Positions 46,823 through 54,444 of a DNA stretch of 64,000 bases are shown here, one piece after another. Source of the stretch: Halococcus qingdaonensis (GTDB lineage Archaea; Halobacteriota; Halobacteria; Halobacteriales; Halococcaceae); NCBI RefSeq assembly GCF_024508235.1, contig NZ_CP101943.1, forward strand, positions 2,081,112 to 2,145,111, read 5' to 3'. The notes under the pieces were generated by a model. That model did not search any database and was not told the DNA's origin. It saw only the letters and a program-made list of their open reading frames with translations. The first letter of the stretch is position 1. Each line of letters starts with the position of its first letter. The translations under genes were made by a program, and so were the position numbers.

Positions 46823-47209
46823 ATGGTCATGCAACCGGGCGACCGTGACGACAGCGATCCCTTCGACGACATCTTCGACGAAATCGAGCGGATGATGAAC
46901 GGCATGATGAACGGCAACGTCGACATCCGAACCGAGGGGATGGGCACCGACGCCCACATCGATATCCAAGAGGACGGCGAGCTCGTGCGCGTGATCGCCG
47001 ACATGCCGGGCGTCGCCAAGGACGCCATCGATCTCACCTGCGACGGTCGCCACGTCACCATCGACGCCGCGAGCAACCGCCGCGAGTTCGACGAACGCGT
47101 CTCGCTGCCGGTCCGCGTCGACGAACAGTCCGCGAACGCCTCCTACAACAACGGCGTCCTCGAAGTCGTCTTCGAGCGCGCCGACACCTCCGCCGACATC
47201 GACCTCTAA
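46823..47209 (+). CDS. Hsp20/alpha-crystallin family chaperone
   Basis: A 128-residue small heat-shock protein. An acidic N-terminal helix (DPFDDIFDEIERMMNGMMNG) precedes the alpha-crystallin domain (DAHIDIQEDGELVRVIADMPGVAKDAIDL and RREFDERVSLPVRVDEQSANASYNNGVLEVVF), with the conserved GVL motif. It holds unfolding proteins in the cytoplasm. A CCCTTTTGTCCC box about 26 nt before the ATG may be the promoter. The stop is followed at once by repeat element E5, whose T6 tract may terminate it. Confidence 0.92.
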   Translation: MVMQPGDRDDSDPFDDIFDEIERMMNGMMNGNVDIRTEGMGTDAHIDIQEDGELVRVIADMPGVAKDAIDLTCDGRHVTIDAASNRREFDERVSLPVRVDEQSANASYNNGVLEVVFERADTSADIDL

Positions 47210-47212
47210 GCA

Positions 47213-47428
47213 CCCACTTTTTTACTCGTCGGGTGCGCGCGGAGCGCGCACCTCTCCTCGCAAAAACCTGGACTAAAAACTCCCCGCTCGCTCACTACGT
47301 TCGCTCGCGGCGAACCGCGCTCGTTGCACTCGCACGGATAGGACCACTCTCCGCAACCGGCCCGCACAGCACCGCCGAAGCCCTCGACTGCTCGCTACGC
47401 TCACAGTCTCGCCCTTCATCCGCCAGGA
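47213..47428. repeat. Interspersed element copy E5 (type II)
   Basis: Starting three bases after the hsp20 stop, the element reads CCCACTTTTTTACTCGTCGG, a hairpin with GGTGCGCGC/GCGCGCACC arms, the 19-base core at 47261-47279, GGCGAACCGCGCTCG, the GCCGAAGCCCTCG block and CTTCATCCGCCAGG. It lies between convergent genes. The last 50 bases before the ATP-grasp gene are CG-rich with no gene. Confidence 0.8.
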
Positions 47429-47480
47429 CAACACCGCTACCGCAACCGCACCGCGGCCGCCACAATCGGCCGCACCGCGA

Positions 47481-48344
47481 TCACACTTGAGCTTCGATCA
47501 GGGCCGCGAGATCGTCGTAGAACCGGGGTTCGTACTTCGTTTCGTCGTCGATCGTCGGGCGCGCGTTGGTCTCGGAAACCACTACGCGATCGTCGGTGAC
47601 GAGTAGATCGACGCCGAGCCACGGGATGTCGAGCAGTCGTGCAGTGCGCTCGGCGAGATCTCGGAGATCGTCGGAGAGATCCACGCCCGTGGCCTCGGCC
47701 CCCCGGTGGACGTTGTGTTTCCAGTCGCCCGCGGCGCGGGCCGCGTCAGGGAGTCGGCGCTCAACCGCGCCTGCGTAGCGTCCGTCGATACACATCGCGC
47801 GGTAGTCGGTCGCGTCCTCGATATATTCCTGGACCAGAAACGAACGGTCGCCAGTCGCCGGATTCCGGTGGATGAGCCCGAGATAGTCCGCCACGCCGAG
47901 AAACGAATCGCGATCGGTGATCTTCACCACGCCCGTCCCCCGCGTCGTCGAGTTCGGTTTCACGACGATCGGCGGATCGAATCGGGAGAACAGCTCCACG
48001 AGCTCGGCCTCGTCAATGGGGTTCGAGATCAGCGTCGTCCGCGGGACGGGGAGTCCCGCGCGCGCGAGGCGGGCGATGACCCCGGCCTTGTTCCGCGAGG
48101 TCAAGATCGCGTCGCGGTCGTTGACCCACGGTACGTCGAGCAGCGCGTCGGCGACGCCACCCTCCATGAGGCGCGACGGATGGACGAAGCCGACGTCGAA
48201 GCCTGCCCACTCGTCGTCTGGATCGGTGATCGAGACGGTTCGCTCCTCGGTTGCGACGTGGCGAACCTCGATGCCGCGCTCGGCGAGCGGGGCGGCCATT
48301 CGCTCGAAGGTCTCCTTCCGTGTGGCGACGGCGAGAGTGAGCAT
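47481..48344 (-). CDS. RimK-like ATP-grasp ligase
   Basis: A 287-residue ATP-grasp enzyme. The central subdomain begins AGVIARLARAGLPVPRTTLIS, with the ATP-binding lysine in PPIVVKPNSTTRGTGVVKI near residue 130, FLVQEYIEDATDYRAMCIDG near 168 and the C-terminal metal-binding DLLVTDDRVVVSETNARPTID (Glu-x-Asn) near 255. RimK-type enzymes ligate an amino acid or carboxylate to an amine using ATP. The substrate is unknown. It is separated from hsp20 by repeat E5 and from uL16 by 26 bases. Confidence 0.85.
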   Translation of the reverse strand: MLTLAVATRKETFERMAAPLAERGIEVRHVATEERTVSITDPDDEWAGFDVGFVHPSRLMEGGVADALLDVPWVNDRDAILTSRNKAGVIARLARAGLPVPRTTLISNPIDEAELVELFSRFDPPIVVKPNSTTRGTGVVKITDRDSFLGVADYLGLIHRNPATGDRSFLVQEYIEDATDYRAMCIDGRYAGAVERRLPDAARAAGDWKHNVHRGAEATGVDLSDDLRDLAERTARLLDIPWLGVDLLVTDDRVVVSETNARPTIDDETKYEPRFYDDLAALIEAQV

Positions 48345-48370
48345 GGAGGCGAAAACGGTCGCAGAAAGCC

Positions 48371-48901
48371 TTATCTGACGAGCAGTTCGGCACCGCGCTC
48401 GACGGTGACGTCACAGGGCGAGCCGAGCTTGTTGTACGCACGTCGGAGCGCCTCTTTGGCCACGTCGGCCTGATCGACGTCACACCAGATGGTGAAGATG
48501 CGCTCGTTGGCATCGACGCGGGCAGCGGTGCCCACGGGTTTGCCGAACGCCTGGCGCATCCCGTCCGAAACGCGGTCCGCGCCCGCGCCGGTCGCCTGTT
48601 TGTTCTCCCGAAGCACGTGATGGGGGAACTTCCGGAGGATCATCTTGTAGTTGCCCTCGCCGAGATTCTTGAGGAGATAGCGGTTCGCCGAGAGCCGTGA
48701 AGATTCGAGCGCGCCGTGGCGGAGCTGGATCTCCTCCTCGACCGAGAGGCTGATCTGGACCGGGAACTCCTCGGGGTCGGCGCGGACGTCGCCCATCTTG
48801 TGCTGGGCGATCTTCGACCCGGGAATGCCGGTGATATACTCCTTGCGGGTGTATGCGGGTTTGGATATCTCCCGATACATCGAGGCGGGTTTGTCGGCCA
48901 T
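48371..48901 (-). CDS. rpl10e: 50S ribosomal protein uL16 (L10e)
   Basis: A 176-residue uL16/L10e: [64 protein letters not shown] and [35 protein letters not shown]. It helps position tRNA between A and P sites. It is transcribed divergently from the glutathione-transferase-like gene with 101 bases between. Confidence 0.97.
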   Translation of the reverse strand: MADKPASMYREISKPAYTRKEYITGIPGSKIAQHKMGDVRADPEEFPVQISLSVEEEIQLRHGALESSRLSANRYLLKNLGEGNYKMILRKFPHHVLRENKQATGAGADRVSDGMRQAFGKPVGTAARVDANERIFTIWCDVDQADVAKEALRRAYNKLGSPCDVTVERGAELLVR

Positions 48902-48975
48902 GGGAATCGGAGGCCGAGGGCGCGAATAAACCCTTCGAAGCCACCGTAGCGGGCGGGAAACACCCGCGACGGGGC

Positions 48976-48981
48976 TTTATT
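48976..48981 (+). promoter_or_regulatory. TTTATT promoter box of the GST-like gene
   Basis: TTTATT starts 27 nt before the GTG at 49003, giving a leaderless message. It supports that GTG as the true start. Confidence 0.5.
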
Positions 48982-49002
48982 CGTCGAGGCACTACCCGCT
49001 AC

Positions 49003-50010
49003 GTGAACCAACTCGTCGACGGGGAGTGGCGGACCGACATCTACGAAACGACGAACGACGACGGAGAATTCGACAGAGAGGAGACCAGTTTCAGGAACTG
49101 GGTGAAAGCCGATCCCGACGCGGAATTCCCGGCCGAGGCGGGGCGCTACCATCTCTACGTCTCCTATGCCTGCCCGTGGGCACACCGGACGCTCGTGACG
49201 CGCGCACTACGCGGCCTCGAGGACGTCATCTCGGTCGATATCGTCGATCCCTACCGCGAGAACGACGGCTGGCAGTTCACACCCACGCGCGAGGGCGCGA
49301 CGACCGACTCGCAGAACGATTTCGACTACCTCCGGGAAACCTACGTCGCGGCCGATCCCGATTTCACGGGTCGCGTGACTGTGCCCGTGCTCTGGGACAA
49401 AGAAAAGGAGACCATCGTCAACAACGAATCCGAGGAGATCATGCGGATGCTCGACACGGCCTTCGCGGAGTTCGGCAACGACGTAACCCTCTATCCCGAG
49501 GGCTATCGAGAGGCGATCGACGAGACCATCGACGCCATCTACGATCCCATCAACAACGGCGTCTATCGGGCAGGCTTCGCCGACACGCAGGAGGCCTACG
49601 AGAACGCCGTCGGCGATCTCTTCGACGCGCTCGACCACTGGGAGGGAGTGCTCGCCGACCAGCGCTATCTCTGTGGCGACGTCCCCACCGAAGCCGACGT
49701 CGCCATGTTCACGACGCTCGTCAGGTTCGACGATGTCTACCATACCCACTTCAAATGCAACGTCCGAAAGATCGCCGAATATCCCAACCTCTGGAACTAC
49801 CTGAAGGAGCTCTACCAACTGCCTGGCGTGGCCGACACGGTATGGATGGACCACATCACGGAACACTACTACGAGACCCACACCGACGTCAATCCGAAAG
49901 GCATCGTCGCCGTCGGTCCCGATCACGATTTCGACGCCGACCACGATCGCGATCGGCTGGCCGGTGGGCCGCCCGAGGAACTTCGGCAGACCACCTCGAC
50001 CGCCGACTGA
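49003..50010 (+). CDS. Glutathionyl-hydroquinone reductase-like (Xi-class GST) protein
   Basis: A 335-residue thioredoxin-fold plus helical-domain protein of the YqjG/ECM4 type. YHLYVSYACPWAHRTLVTRAL near residue 46 carries the catalytic Cys of CPWA. VNNESEEIMRMLDTAF near 138 binds the thiol gamma-Glu group, and YLCGDVPTEADVAMFTTLVRFD near 222 marks the C-terminal domain. The family reduces glutathionyl-hydroquinones; haloarchaea lack glutathione but make gamma-glutamylcysteine, so the thiol partner probably differs. GTG at 49003 (VNQLVDGEWR) is the family-like start and has a promoter box 27 nt upstream. Confidence 0.88.
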   Translation: MNQLVDGEWRTDIYETTNDDGEFDREETSFRNWVKADPDAEFPAEAGRYHLYVSYACPWAHRTLVTRALRGLEDVISVDIVDPYRENDGWQFTPTREGATTDSQNDFDYLRETYVAADPDFTGRVTVPVLWDKEKETIVNNESEEIMRMLDTAFAEFGNDVTLYPEGYREAIDETIDAIYDPINNGVYRAGFADTQEAYENAVGDLFDALDHWEGVLADQRYLCGDVPTEADVAMFTTLVRFDDVYHTHFKCNVRKIAEYPNLWNYLKELYQLPGVADTVWMDHITEHYYETHTDVNPKGIVAVGPDHDFDADHDRDRLAGGPPEELRQTTSTAD

Positions 50011-50149
50011 GGCCCCGTCGCAAGCAATCGACCGCTACGTGCTGCGAAAACAGTTCGCTGCGGCGTCGATACACCACCTGAACCCGCCAGACACATCAAA
50101 ACACCTCATCAGCGGAGAGCACCCGTCTGCAATCATCGCGCTGTAGCGG

Positions 50150-52408
50150 CTAGTCGCCAAACAGTCGAGCAAAGAATCCACTGGATTCGTCCTGTACCTC
50201 GTCAGACTGCGTGGAGTTCATGCCGACTGCAGCAGTACCGTTGAGAAGATCTTCGACTGAATGCCCTATCCACTCGGCGAATTCCACAGGGGCACCGATG
50301 TAGACGCTGGTAGCGGATTTCTCGGACATGAACCGTTTGGGCAGGCGCTTCTCGTAGTCATACACTTCGTATTCTTCGCGGTCGAAGTCAGCGGTGATCG
50401 CGCCGGGTTCGGATGCGAACGTAATGCGACCACCCTGAATATCACGCTGCCATTTCAGACGCCCCGTGTCGTACGTTTTCTCGGCCGGTTCGTCGGCAGG
50501 GAAATATTCGGGCTGCGGTCGGTCGGCTTCGTCGTAGAACTCGCGGAAGATCTGCCGAACGTCTTCGATGGTTCCGTGCGAATCGGTCCACGGTCGCTCG
50601 GTGAGCATCCGGCGGGCGACGTAACTGAAGATCGGGTTCCGGCGCTCCAGCACGTTCGAAAGGTCGTCTTGGGCTTCATGGAACCCCGGATCTTCCGGAT
50701 TGGACGGGAAGGAGACGTCCATATTCAGGATCTTCATTCGGTTGCGGAACTCCGATGTCGGAAGCGCGTCGTTCGTCGTGAAAATCAAACAGGGTTGATC
50801 GACACTGGTTGGCATCCAGTCGCTCCAGTAGTTTCGGATCGGACTCCATCCATGGAGTTTCTCCTTCTCCGCATCGATGATGGCATACGGGAAGCTAGTG
50901 TCCCACTCACGGATACCGCGGATCGCCTTGACACCGATCTCGTCCGCGTCGACTCCTGAGATAACCGTATTGTCGGAGATGAGCCGAAGGATGTACTCGG
51001 TGAGCTTGTCCTTCCCGGCGTCGCTCTTCCCCTCGATGTAGAGGTGTTGAAGAACGTTGTCAAGCGTCCGTGACGGCGACGACAAGGCCTCGGCGTACTG
51101 ATTGGCGAACGGAGCCCAGAACCCATAGAGGAACGCTTCGTACATCTTTGCCATCACTGCGGTCTCGGATTGCGTGTGGCCGTGGTTTTCGACGGTCTCG
51201 ATGTATTCCTCGATGGTTTCGAGGCAGTGATTCAGGACTCCGGATGTCGGATCCTCGGTGGCGACGAGGATCATCTCGTCGTCCTCTCCGATCACGATCT
51301 GTTCGGCCTCTGGAAGAACCGACATCGTCGGAATGGCCGTCGACTCCCTGACCTGGTTGTTGTACGCACTCAGCGGCGCGACGATGCTATGATCTTCGAC
51401 AGTGCCACCGCGGTTGCGAAGACCGATCCCGAACTCGTCGGCGACGTCCTTGTCGACCGTGCTCGTACCCATCCGTATCTTTTCCTCGGGTGCGCGGACC
51501 CGCGGCCGGTCAAGCGTGTCAGTCAAGCCCGTCTCGTGGGCCGATTCAACGAGCCCGACCTCCGGTGGTTCTGCGGTGCTGTCAGTCGTCTCGGAATGGT
51601 TCTCGTCGGTCGAATCGTCGCGCTCGGTGATATTCCGGTCGGCGTTCTCGGGTCCTTCGACGAACGCGACAGTCTCAGCAGCCTCCTCTGGATCATCGAC
51701 AACTGCGGTGATCCGATCAGCGACAGCTTTCAGATCCTCGACCGCATCCCGATTCAGAGCGGCTGTGTCGCTCATGTCGAGGTCACCGGCACCGACCCAG
51801 TACTCGATACGATTTTCCCGCTCTTGAGGCGAGTCCGCCCCCGCGATCGCTTCGACCAAGCCTTCGAGGAGCGTTTGATCGCTATACCTCTCCCGATACT
51901 CGTCGATGAACGTCTCGAACGCCTCGTCGAACTCTGTCCCGATGTCGGTCGTGAAAACGGAGATCTGGTTGGTATGATACTCCCACGAGTTCCGCGAGAG
52001 ATTCGCTGACCCCTGCACGAGTTTTACCGTGTCGTCCGGCATGACGATCCGATAGATCTTCGAATGTACGGTCTTGCGATTCTTCAACCGAATCACGAGA
52101 CGATCGTCTTGGCGCAACTGGACGAGTGAGCGGGCCGTCGAAACCTCGTTGACGTGATCCGCGTAGTTGTCGGCGTTCCCGATGAGCACGTCCAGCGATC
52201 CGACGCCGTACTCCGTCAGCATCGTCACCATCAGCTCGGGCGTCTCGGCGTACGTCACAGCGTCCACGTGACGAGCACCCTCGAATAGATCGAGAAAATC
52301 AGCTCGTTGCTTTACCATCTCCAAGCGGTATCCGGCGGCACCTGGGCCGTAGAACTCCGGCATATCGGAAAACCTATCGAACGAGATAGTCGCTGTCAGC
52401 TTATCCAT
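50150..52408 (-). CDS. Fusion of PLD-family nuclease domain and P-loop (SF3/AAA+-like) ATPase
   Basis: A 752-residue two-domain protein. Residues about 1-180 form a phospholipase-D-superfamily domain: H115-x-K117 in TVHSKIYR and G133-S-A-N-L-S in VQGSANLSRNSWEYHTN. A low-complexity acidic linker spans about 235-310. Residues about 370-640 contain a Walker-A-like G460-x4-G-K466-D467, a Walker-B-like YAIIDAE (508-514), and LIFTTNDALPTSEFRNRMKI (541-560), whose Asn and Arg resemble sensor-1 and arginine-finger positions of viral SF3/D5-type ATPases. The start is set at MDKLTATISF because a TTATTC box lies 27 nt before it; an ATG at 52510 adds 34 poor residues. GC is about 52% in 60 counted bases (50161-50220), below neighbours. 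It is a candidate defence or mobile-element ATPase-nuclease. Confidence 0.7.
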   Translation of the reverse strand: MDKLTATISFDRFSDMPEFYGPGAAGYRLEMVKQRADFLDLFEGARHVDAVTYAETPELMVTMLTEYGVGSLDVLIGNADNYADHVNEVSTARSLVQLRQDDRLVIRLKNRKTVHSKIYRIVMPDDTVKLVQGSANLSRNSWEYHTNQISVFTTDIGTEFDEAFETFIDEYRERYSDQTLLEGLVEAIAGADSPQERENRIEYWVGAGDLDMSDTAALNRDAVEDLKAVADRITAVVDDPEEAAETVAFVEGPENADRNITERDDSTDENHSETTDSTAEPPEVGLVESAHETGLTDTLDRPRVRAPEEKIRMGTSTVDKDVADEFGIGLRNRGGTVEDHSIVAPLSAYNNQVRESTAIPTMSVLPEAEQIVIGEDDEMILVATEDPTSGVLNHCLETIEEYIETVENHGHTQSETAVMAKMYEAFLYGFWAPFANQYAEALSSPSRTLDNVLQHLYIEGKSDAGKDKLTEYILRLISDNTVISGVDADEIGVKAIRGIREWDTSFPYAIIDAEKEKLHGWSPIRNYWSDWMPTSVDQPCLIFTTNDALPTSEFRNRMKILNMDVSFPSNPEDPGFHEAQDDLSNVLERRNPIFSYVARRMLTERPWTDSHGTIEDVRQIFREFYDEADRPQPEYFPADEPAEKTYDTGRLKWQRDIQGGRITFASEPGAITADFDREEYEVYDYEKRLPKRFMSEKSATSVYIGAPVEFAEWIGHSVEDLLNGTAAVGMNSTQSDEVQDESSGFFARLFGD

Positions 52409-52431
52409 ACGGAGAACAACGGACTGGAGTG

Positions 52432-52438
52432 AATAAGT
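52432..52438 (-). promoter_or_regulatory. Putative TATA box of the PLD-ATPase gene
   Basis: CTTATTC on the minus strand lies 24-30 nt before the ATG at 52408. The 200 bases upstream are unusually A/T-rich and include CCCCAT-CTCAAT-ATGGGG at about 52504-52521, a small inverted repeat that could bind a regulator. Confidence 0.45.
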
Positions 52439-52626
52439 CCATGCCTGTATTACTCTCACATGAAGATAGATGTGTTTCGTTCTCACACACGAGTACGAAA
52501 GCACCCCCATCTCAATATGGGGTATTATCTATTCTCTATTTCAAAACCGCCACACATCTCGGGAATAATCGAGCTTCGAGTTTGAATATTTGAGTGGAAA
52601 AATCATATGTACCACGAGGGCCGACG

Positions 52627-52840
52627 ATGGGTGAATCAGGTCGGAATTCGTAGACGGAGCGTACGAGTGGGCGTGAGCGCGTCAGGCACGTCGTGGAGCT
52701 GTTGGAGGAGCCCACCCCGGTGCAGACGATCGCCGACCGCGCGGAAGTTTCGCGTGCAACCGCCGACGACGAGCTCGAGCATCGGCTCACGGAGCTGAAG
52801 GAAGACGTCAATGATTTCAGGTATGATCCCTTTCCGCTTC
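52627..52840 (+). pseudogene. Decayed HTH transcriptional regulator (DUF7342-like)
   Basis: Pieces of one protein lie in different frames: EFVDGAYEW from 52644, then RERVRHVVELLEEP and PVQTIADRAEVSRATADDELE from about 52672 onward in another frame. Together they read like the N-terminal helix-turn-helix of haloarchaeal DUF7342-type regulators, with stops and frameshifts before and a truncated end after DDELE. It is therefore a gene remnant, next to the tRNA-Phe fragment ladder and upstream of the PLD-ATPase gene. Confidence 0.6.
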
Positions 52841-52896
52841 GGATTTGGATCGGAGGAGACGACAGTTCATTCGCTCATGTGTCGTCGGCAAAACGA

Positions 52897-53120
52897 GTGC
52901 CACCTCCGGGTTTGAGCCGAAGGAAGACGTGCCACTCTCTTCGCTCGTTACGCGTGACTTCCACAGTTCAAATCCGTCCGGTATTCCTTCTCGACCGTTC
53001 GCGTCGCTCACGGTCTCGAAGTATGCCGCCTCCCGGATTTGAACCGGAGCAAGACGGTCCTGCTCGTTCGCCTCACTCACAGTACGGGCTGCGACTTGCG
53101 GGGTTCAAATCGCGGTCCGA
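52897..53120 (-). repeat. Ladder of tRNA-Phe 3'-end fragments
   Basis: Four partial copies of the tRNA-Phe T-arm/acceptor region begin near 52897, 52957, 53023 and 53090, before the intact gene at 53183. The copy at 53023-53047 is identical over 25 bases to 53182-53206. The other three are degenerate but keep TTTGAGCC or TTCAAATC cores. Steps are about 60, 66, 67 and 93 nt. Spacers share words like GTTCGCGTCGCTCAC. No gene lies in this stretch. Confidence 0.75.
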
Positions 53121-53182
53121 ATGCAGATTTCCTGCTCACAGACTCGGTCGCATCGCTCCCTCGCTGGTTCGCGGAGAAATCA

Positions 53183-53256
53183 TGCCGCCTCCCGGATTTG
53201 AACCGGGGACAGCTCGATCTTCAGTCGAGTGCTCTCCCAGTCTGAGCTAAGGCGGC
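53183..53256 (-). tRNA. tRNA-Phe (anticodon GAA)
   Basis: A 74-nt cloverleaf. Acceptor GCCGCCT pairs with AGGCGGC, anticodon stem CTCGA/TCGAG encloses CTGAAGA (anticodon GAA), and the T-arm is CCCGG-TTCAAAT-CCGGG. The discriminator is A. Its 3' end is the parent of the fragment ladder downstream. Confidence 0.96.
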
Positions 53257-53304
53257 TCACTCCGATCGATGTCGACCCAACGAAAAAGGATTTCGAAAGG
53301 CGGC

Positions 53305-53424
53305 TCAGTGGACGAACAGATCCGCCACGTCGAACTCGGTCCCGCAGTCGGTGCAGACGTAGCCGAGCCCGTCCTGGGTCTGCACGTGACCACCGCATTC
53401 GGGACACGTCGAGCCGGATATCAT
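53305..53424 (-). CDS. 39-residue zinc-ribbon mini-protein
   Basis: ATG at 53424 opens a 39-codon frame: MISGSTCPECGGHVQTQDG followed by LGYVCTDCGTEFDVADLFVH. Two CxxC pairs (CPEC and CTDC) 16 residues apart form a classical zinc ribbon, as in TFIIB-like or ribosomal-type fingers. The codon choice and acidic end support a real gene. It lies between tRNA-Phe and tRNA-Val. Many haloarchaea encode such zinc-finger micro-proteins; its role is unknown. Confidence 0.75.
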   Translation of the reverse strand: MISGSTCPECGGHVQTQDGLGYVCTDCGTEFDVADLFVH

Positions 53425-53512
53425 CACCGTAATTTCGCCACGGCGGGCAAAGCCACTTTCGCTCGGCGAACGTCGCCCGACCGGTTTTTGCGCTCCAGCG
53501 ACAACTCACACC

Positions 53513-53602
53513 ATGACGTCTTCACAGACGGTGGCGGCGCTCTTCGCGCTCGCGATGCTGGTGTTCGCGGCGGGGTTCGTGGTCATCATCCTCCTCAGTT
53601 GA
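53513..53602 (+). CDS. 29-residue single-helix membrane mini-protein
   Basis: ATG at 53513 gives MTSSQTVAALFALAMLVFAA then GFVVIILLS, one hydrophobic helix with a short polar start. It is divergent from the zinc-ribbon gene, with an 88-base gap containing GGTTTTTGCG about 30 nt before the ATG. A clean short frame with a promoter-like box favours a real gene, but no family is recognised. Confidence 0.5.
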   Translation: MTSSQTVAALFALAMLVFAAGFVVIILLS

Positions 53603-53624
53603 TCGACGAAGTCACAGAATCCGA

Positions 53625-53655
53625 TGGACCCCGGCGGAGTCGAATCGCCCTCGAT
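53625..53655 (-). other. Degenerate copy of the tRNA-Val 3' end
   Basis: TGGACCCCGGCGGAGTCGAA and the following bases match the start of the tRNA-Val 3' region at 53694 with a few changes. The copy starts 69 nt downstream of the tRNA 3' end and lacks the 5' half of a tRNA. Confidence 0.6.
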
Positions 53656-53693
53656 CCAGAATTCGCTGCTCGCTGTCGCTCACAGGAACTGAG

Positions 53694-53767
53694 TGGGCTC
53701 GGGCGGAGTCGAACCACCGATCTCGGCCTTGTAAAGGCCGCGTCATAACCAACTAGACCACGAGCCC
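53694..53767 (-). tRNA. tRNA-Val (anticodon UAC)
   Basis: A 74-nt cloverleaf. Acceptor GGGCTCG pairs with CGAGCCC, anticodon stem CGGCC/GGCCG encloses TTTACAA (anticodon TAC), and the T-arm is GGTGG-TTCGACT-CCGCC. The discriminator is A. Confidence 0.95.
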
Positions 53768-53818
53768 TCATCGGGAGAACTGCCGCACGTCGAATAACCC
53801 TTTCTCTCTGTCGGAACG

Positions 53819-53824
53819 TTTAGG
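53819..53824 (+). promoter_or_regulatory. TTTAGG promoter box of the DUF192 gene
   Basis: TTTAGG begins 29 nt before the GTG at 53848. The conserved distance supports the GTG as start and a leaderless message. Confidence 0.5.
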
Positions 53825-53847
53825 CCTCCGCTCGTCAATTCCCATCC

Positions 53848-54357
53848 GTGAACCGCGGGCGCGTTCTCAACGTCCTGTTCGCGCTGGCCGTCGTCGCGCT
53901 GGCCCTGACGACGGCCGTCGCCACCGGCGTCGTGCCGCCGCCAGCGACGCTGTTCGACACCGGCGAGTACGATCACGCCGAGATCATGATCACGAACAAC
54001 TGCTCACAGGAGTTGGGGACGGTCGACGTCCGCATCGCCGAATCGCGCCAGCAGAAGATCGTCGGCCTCTCCGAGACCGCCACCCTCCGGAACGGCTCGG
54101 GCATGCTCTTCCCATACGACGAATCGGGCGACCACACCTACGTGATGCGCGGGATGGACTTCCCGCTCGACATCGTGTTCATTGGGGACGACGGTCGCAT
54201 CAACGCCATCGAGAGCGCGCCCGCACCCGGACCGAACCAGGACGGCAACGACATCCAACGCACCGGCACGGGGAAATACGTCCTCGAAGTACCTCGCGGC
54301 TGGATGGAGAGTCACGGGATCGATGTCGGTCATCGCGTAACGGTCGACCGCTCGTGA
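53848..54357 (+). CDS. DUF192-family exported protein
   Basis: A 169-residue protein with an N-terminal signal/anchor helix (residues 6-28, VLNVLFALAVVALALTTAVA) and a DUF192 domain: VDVRIAESRQQKIVGLSETATLRNGSGMLFPYDESGDHTYVMRGMDFPLDIVFIGDDGRI shows the family's G(L)M-FP-Y-MR-M-PLD pattern, split here by a few substitutions. Residues after the helix would face outside. The domain has a small beta-barrel fold of unknown role. The GTG start is supported by a TTTAGG box. Confidence 0.85.
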   Translation: MNRGRVLNVLFALAVVALALTTAVATGVVPPPATLFDTGEYDHAEIMITNNCSQELGTVDVRIAESRQQKIVGLSETATLRNGSGMLFPYDESGDHTYVMRGMDFPLDIVFIGDDGRINAIESAPAPGPNQDGNDIQRTGTGKYVLEVPRGWMESHGIDVGHRVTVDRS

Positions 54358-54415
54358 ACCGGCGGCGACATCCGAGTTCGAGGGTATGGAAGTGGTTCAC
54401 AGGCCCGAGAAGCCT

Positions 54416-54421
54416 TTTAGG
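54416..54421 (+). promoter_or_regulatory. TTTAGG promoter box of the ABC exporter
   Basis: TTTAGG begins 29 nt before the ATG at 54445, the same arrangement as at 53819 and 21181. It argues against the in-frame GTG at 54421 as a start. Confidence 0.55.
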
Positions 54422-54444
54422 TGCGCATCCGCTTTATTGGTTCA

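Noticed and set aside
52409-52510. 34-residue N-terminal extension of the PLD-ATPase protein
   Set aside because: A TATA-like box lies inside it at the right distance for a leaderless start at 52408, and the extension is hydrophobic/basic and unlike the rest.
52897-53256. Considered as a CRISPR array because of repeats at 60-70 nt steps
   Set aside because: The repeats are degenerate T-arm fragments of tRNA-Phe, the intervals are unequal and no cas genes are present.
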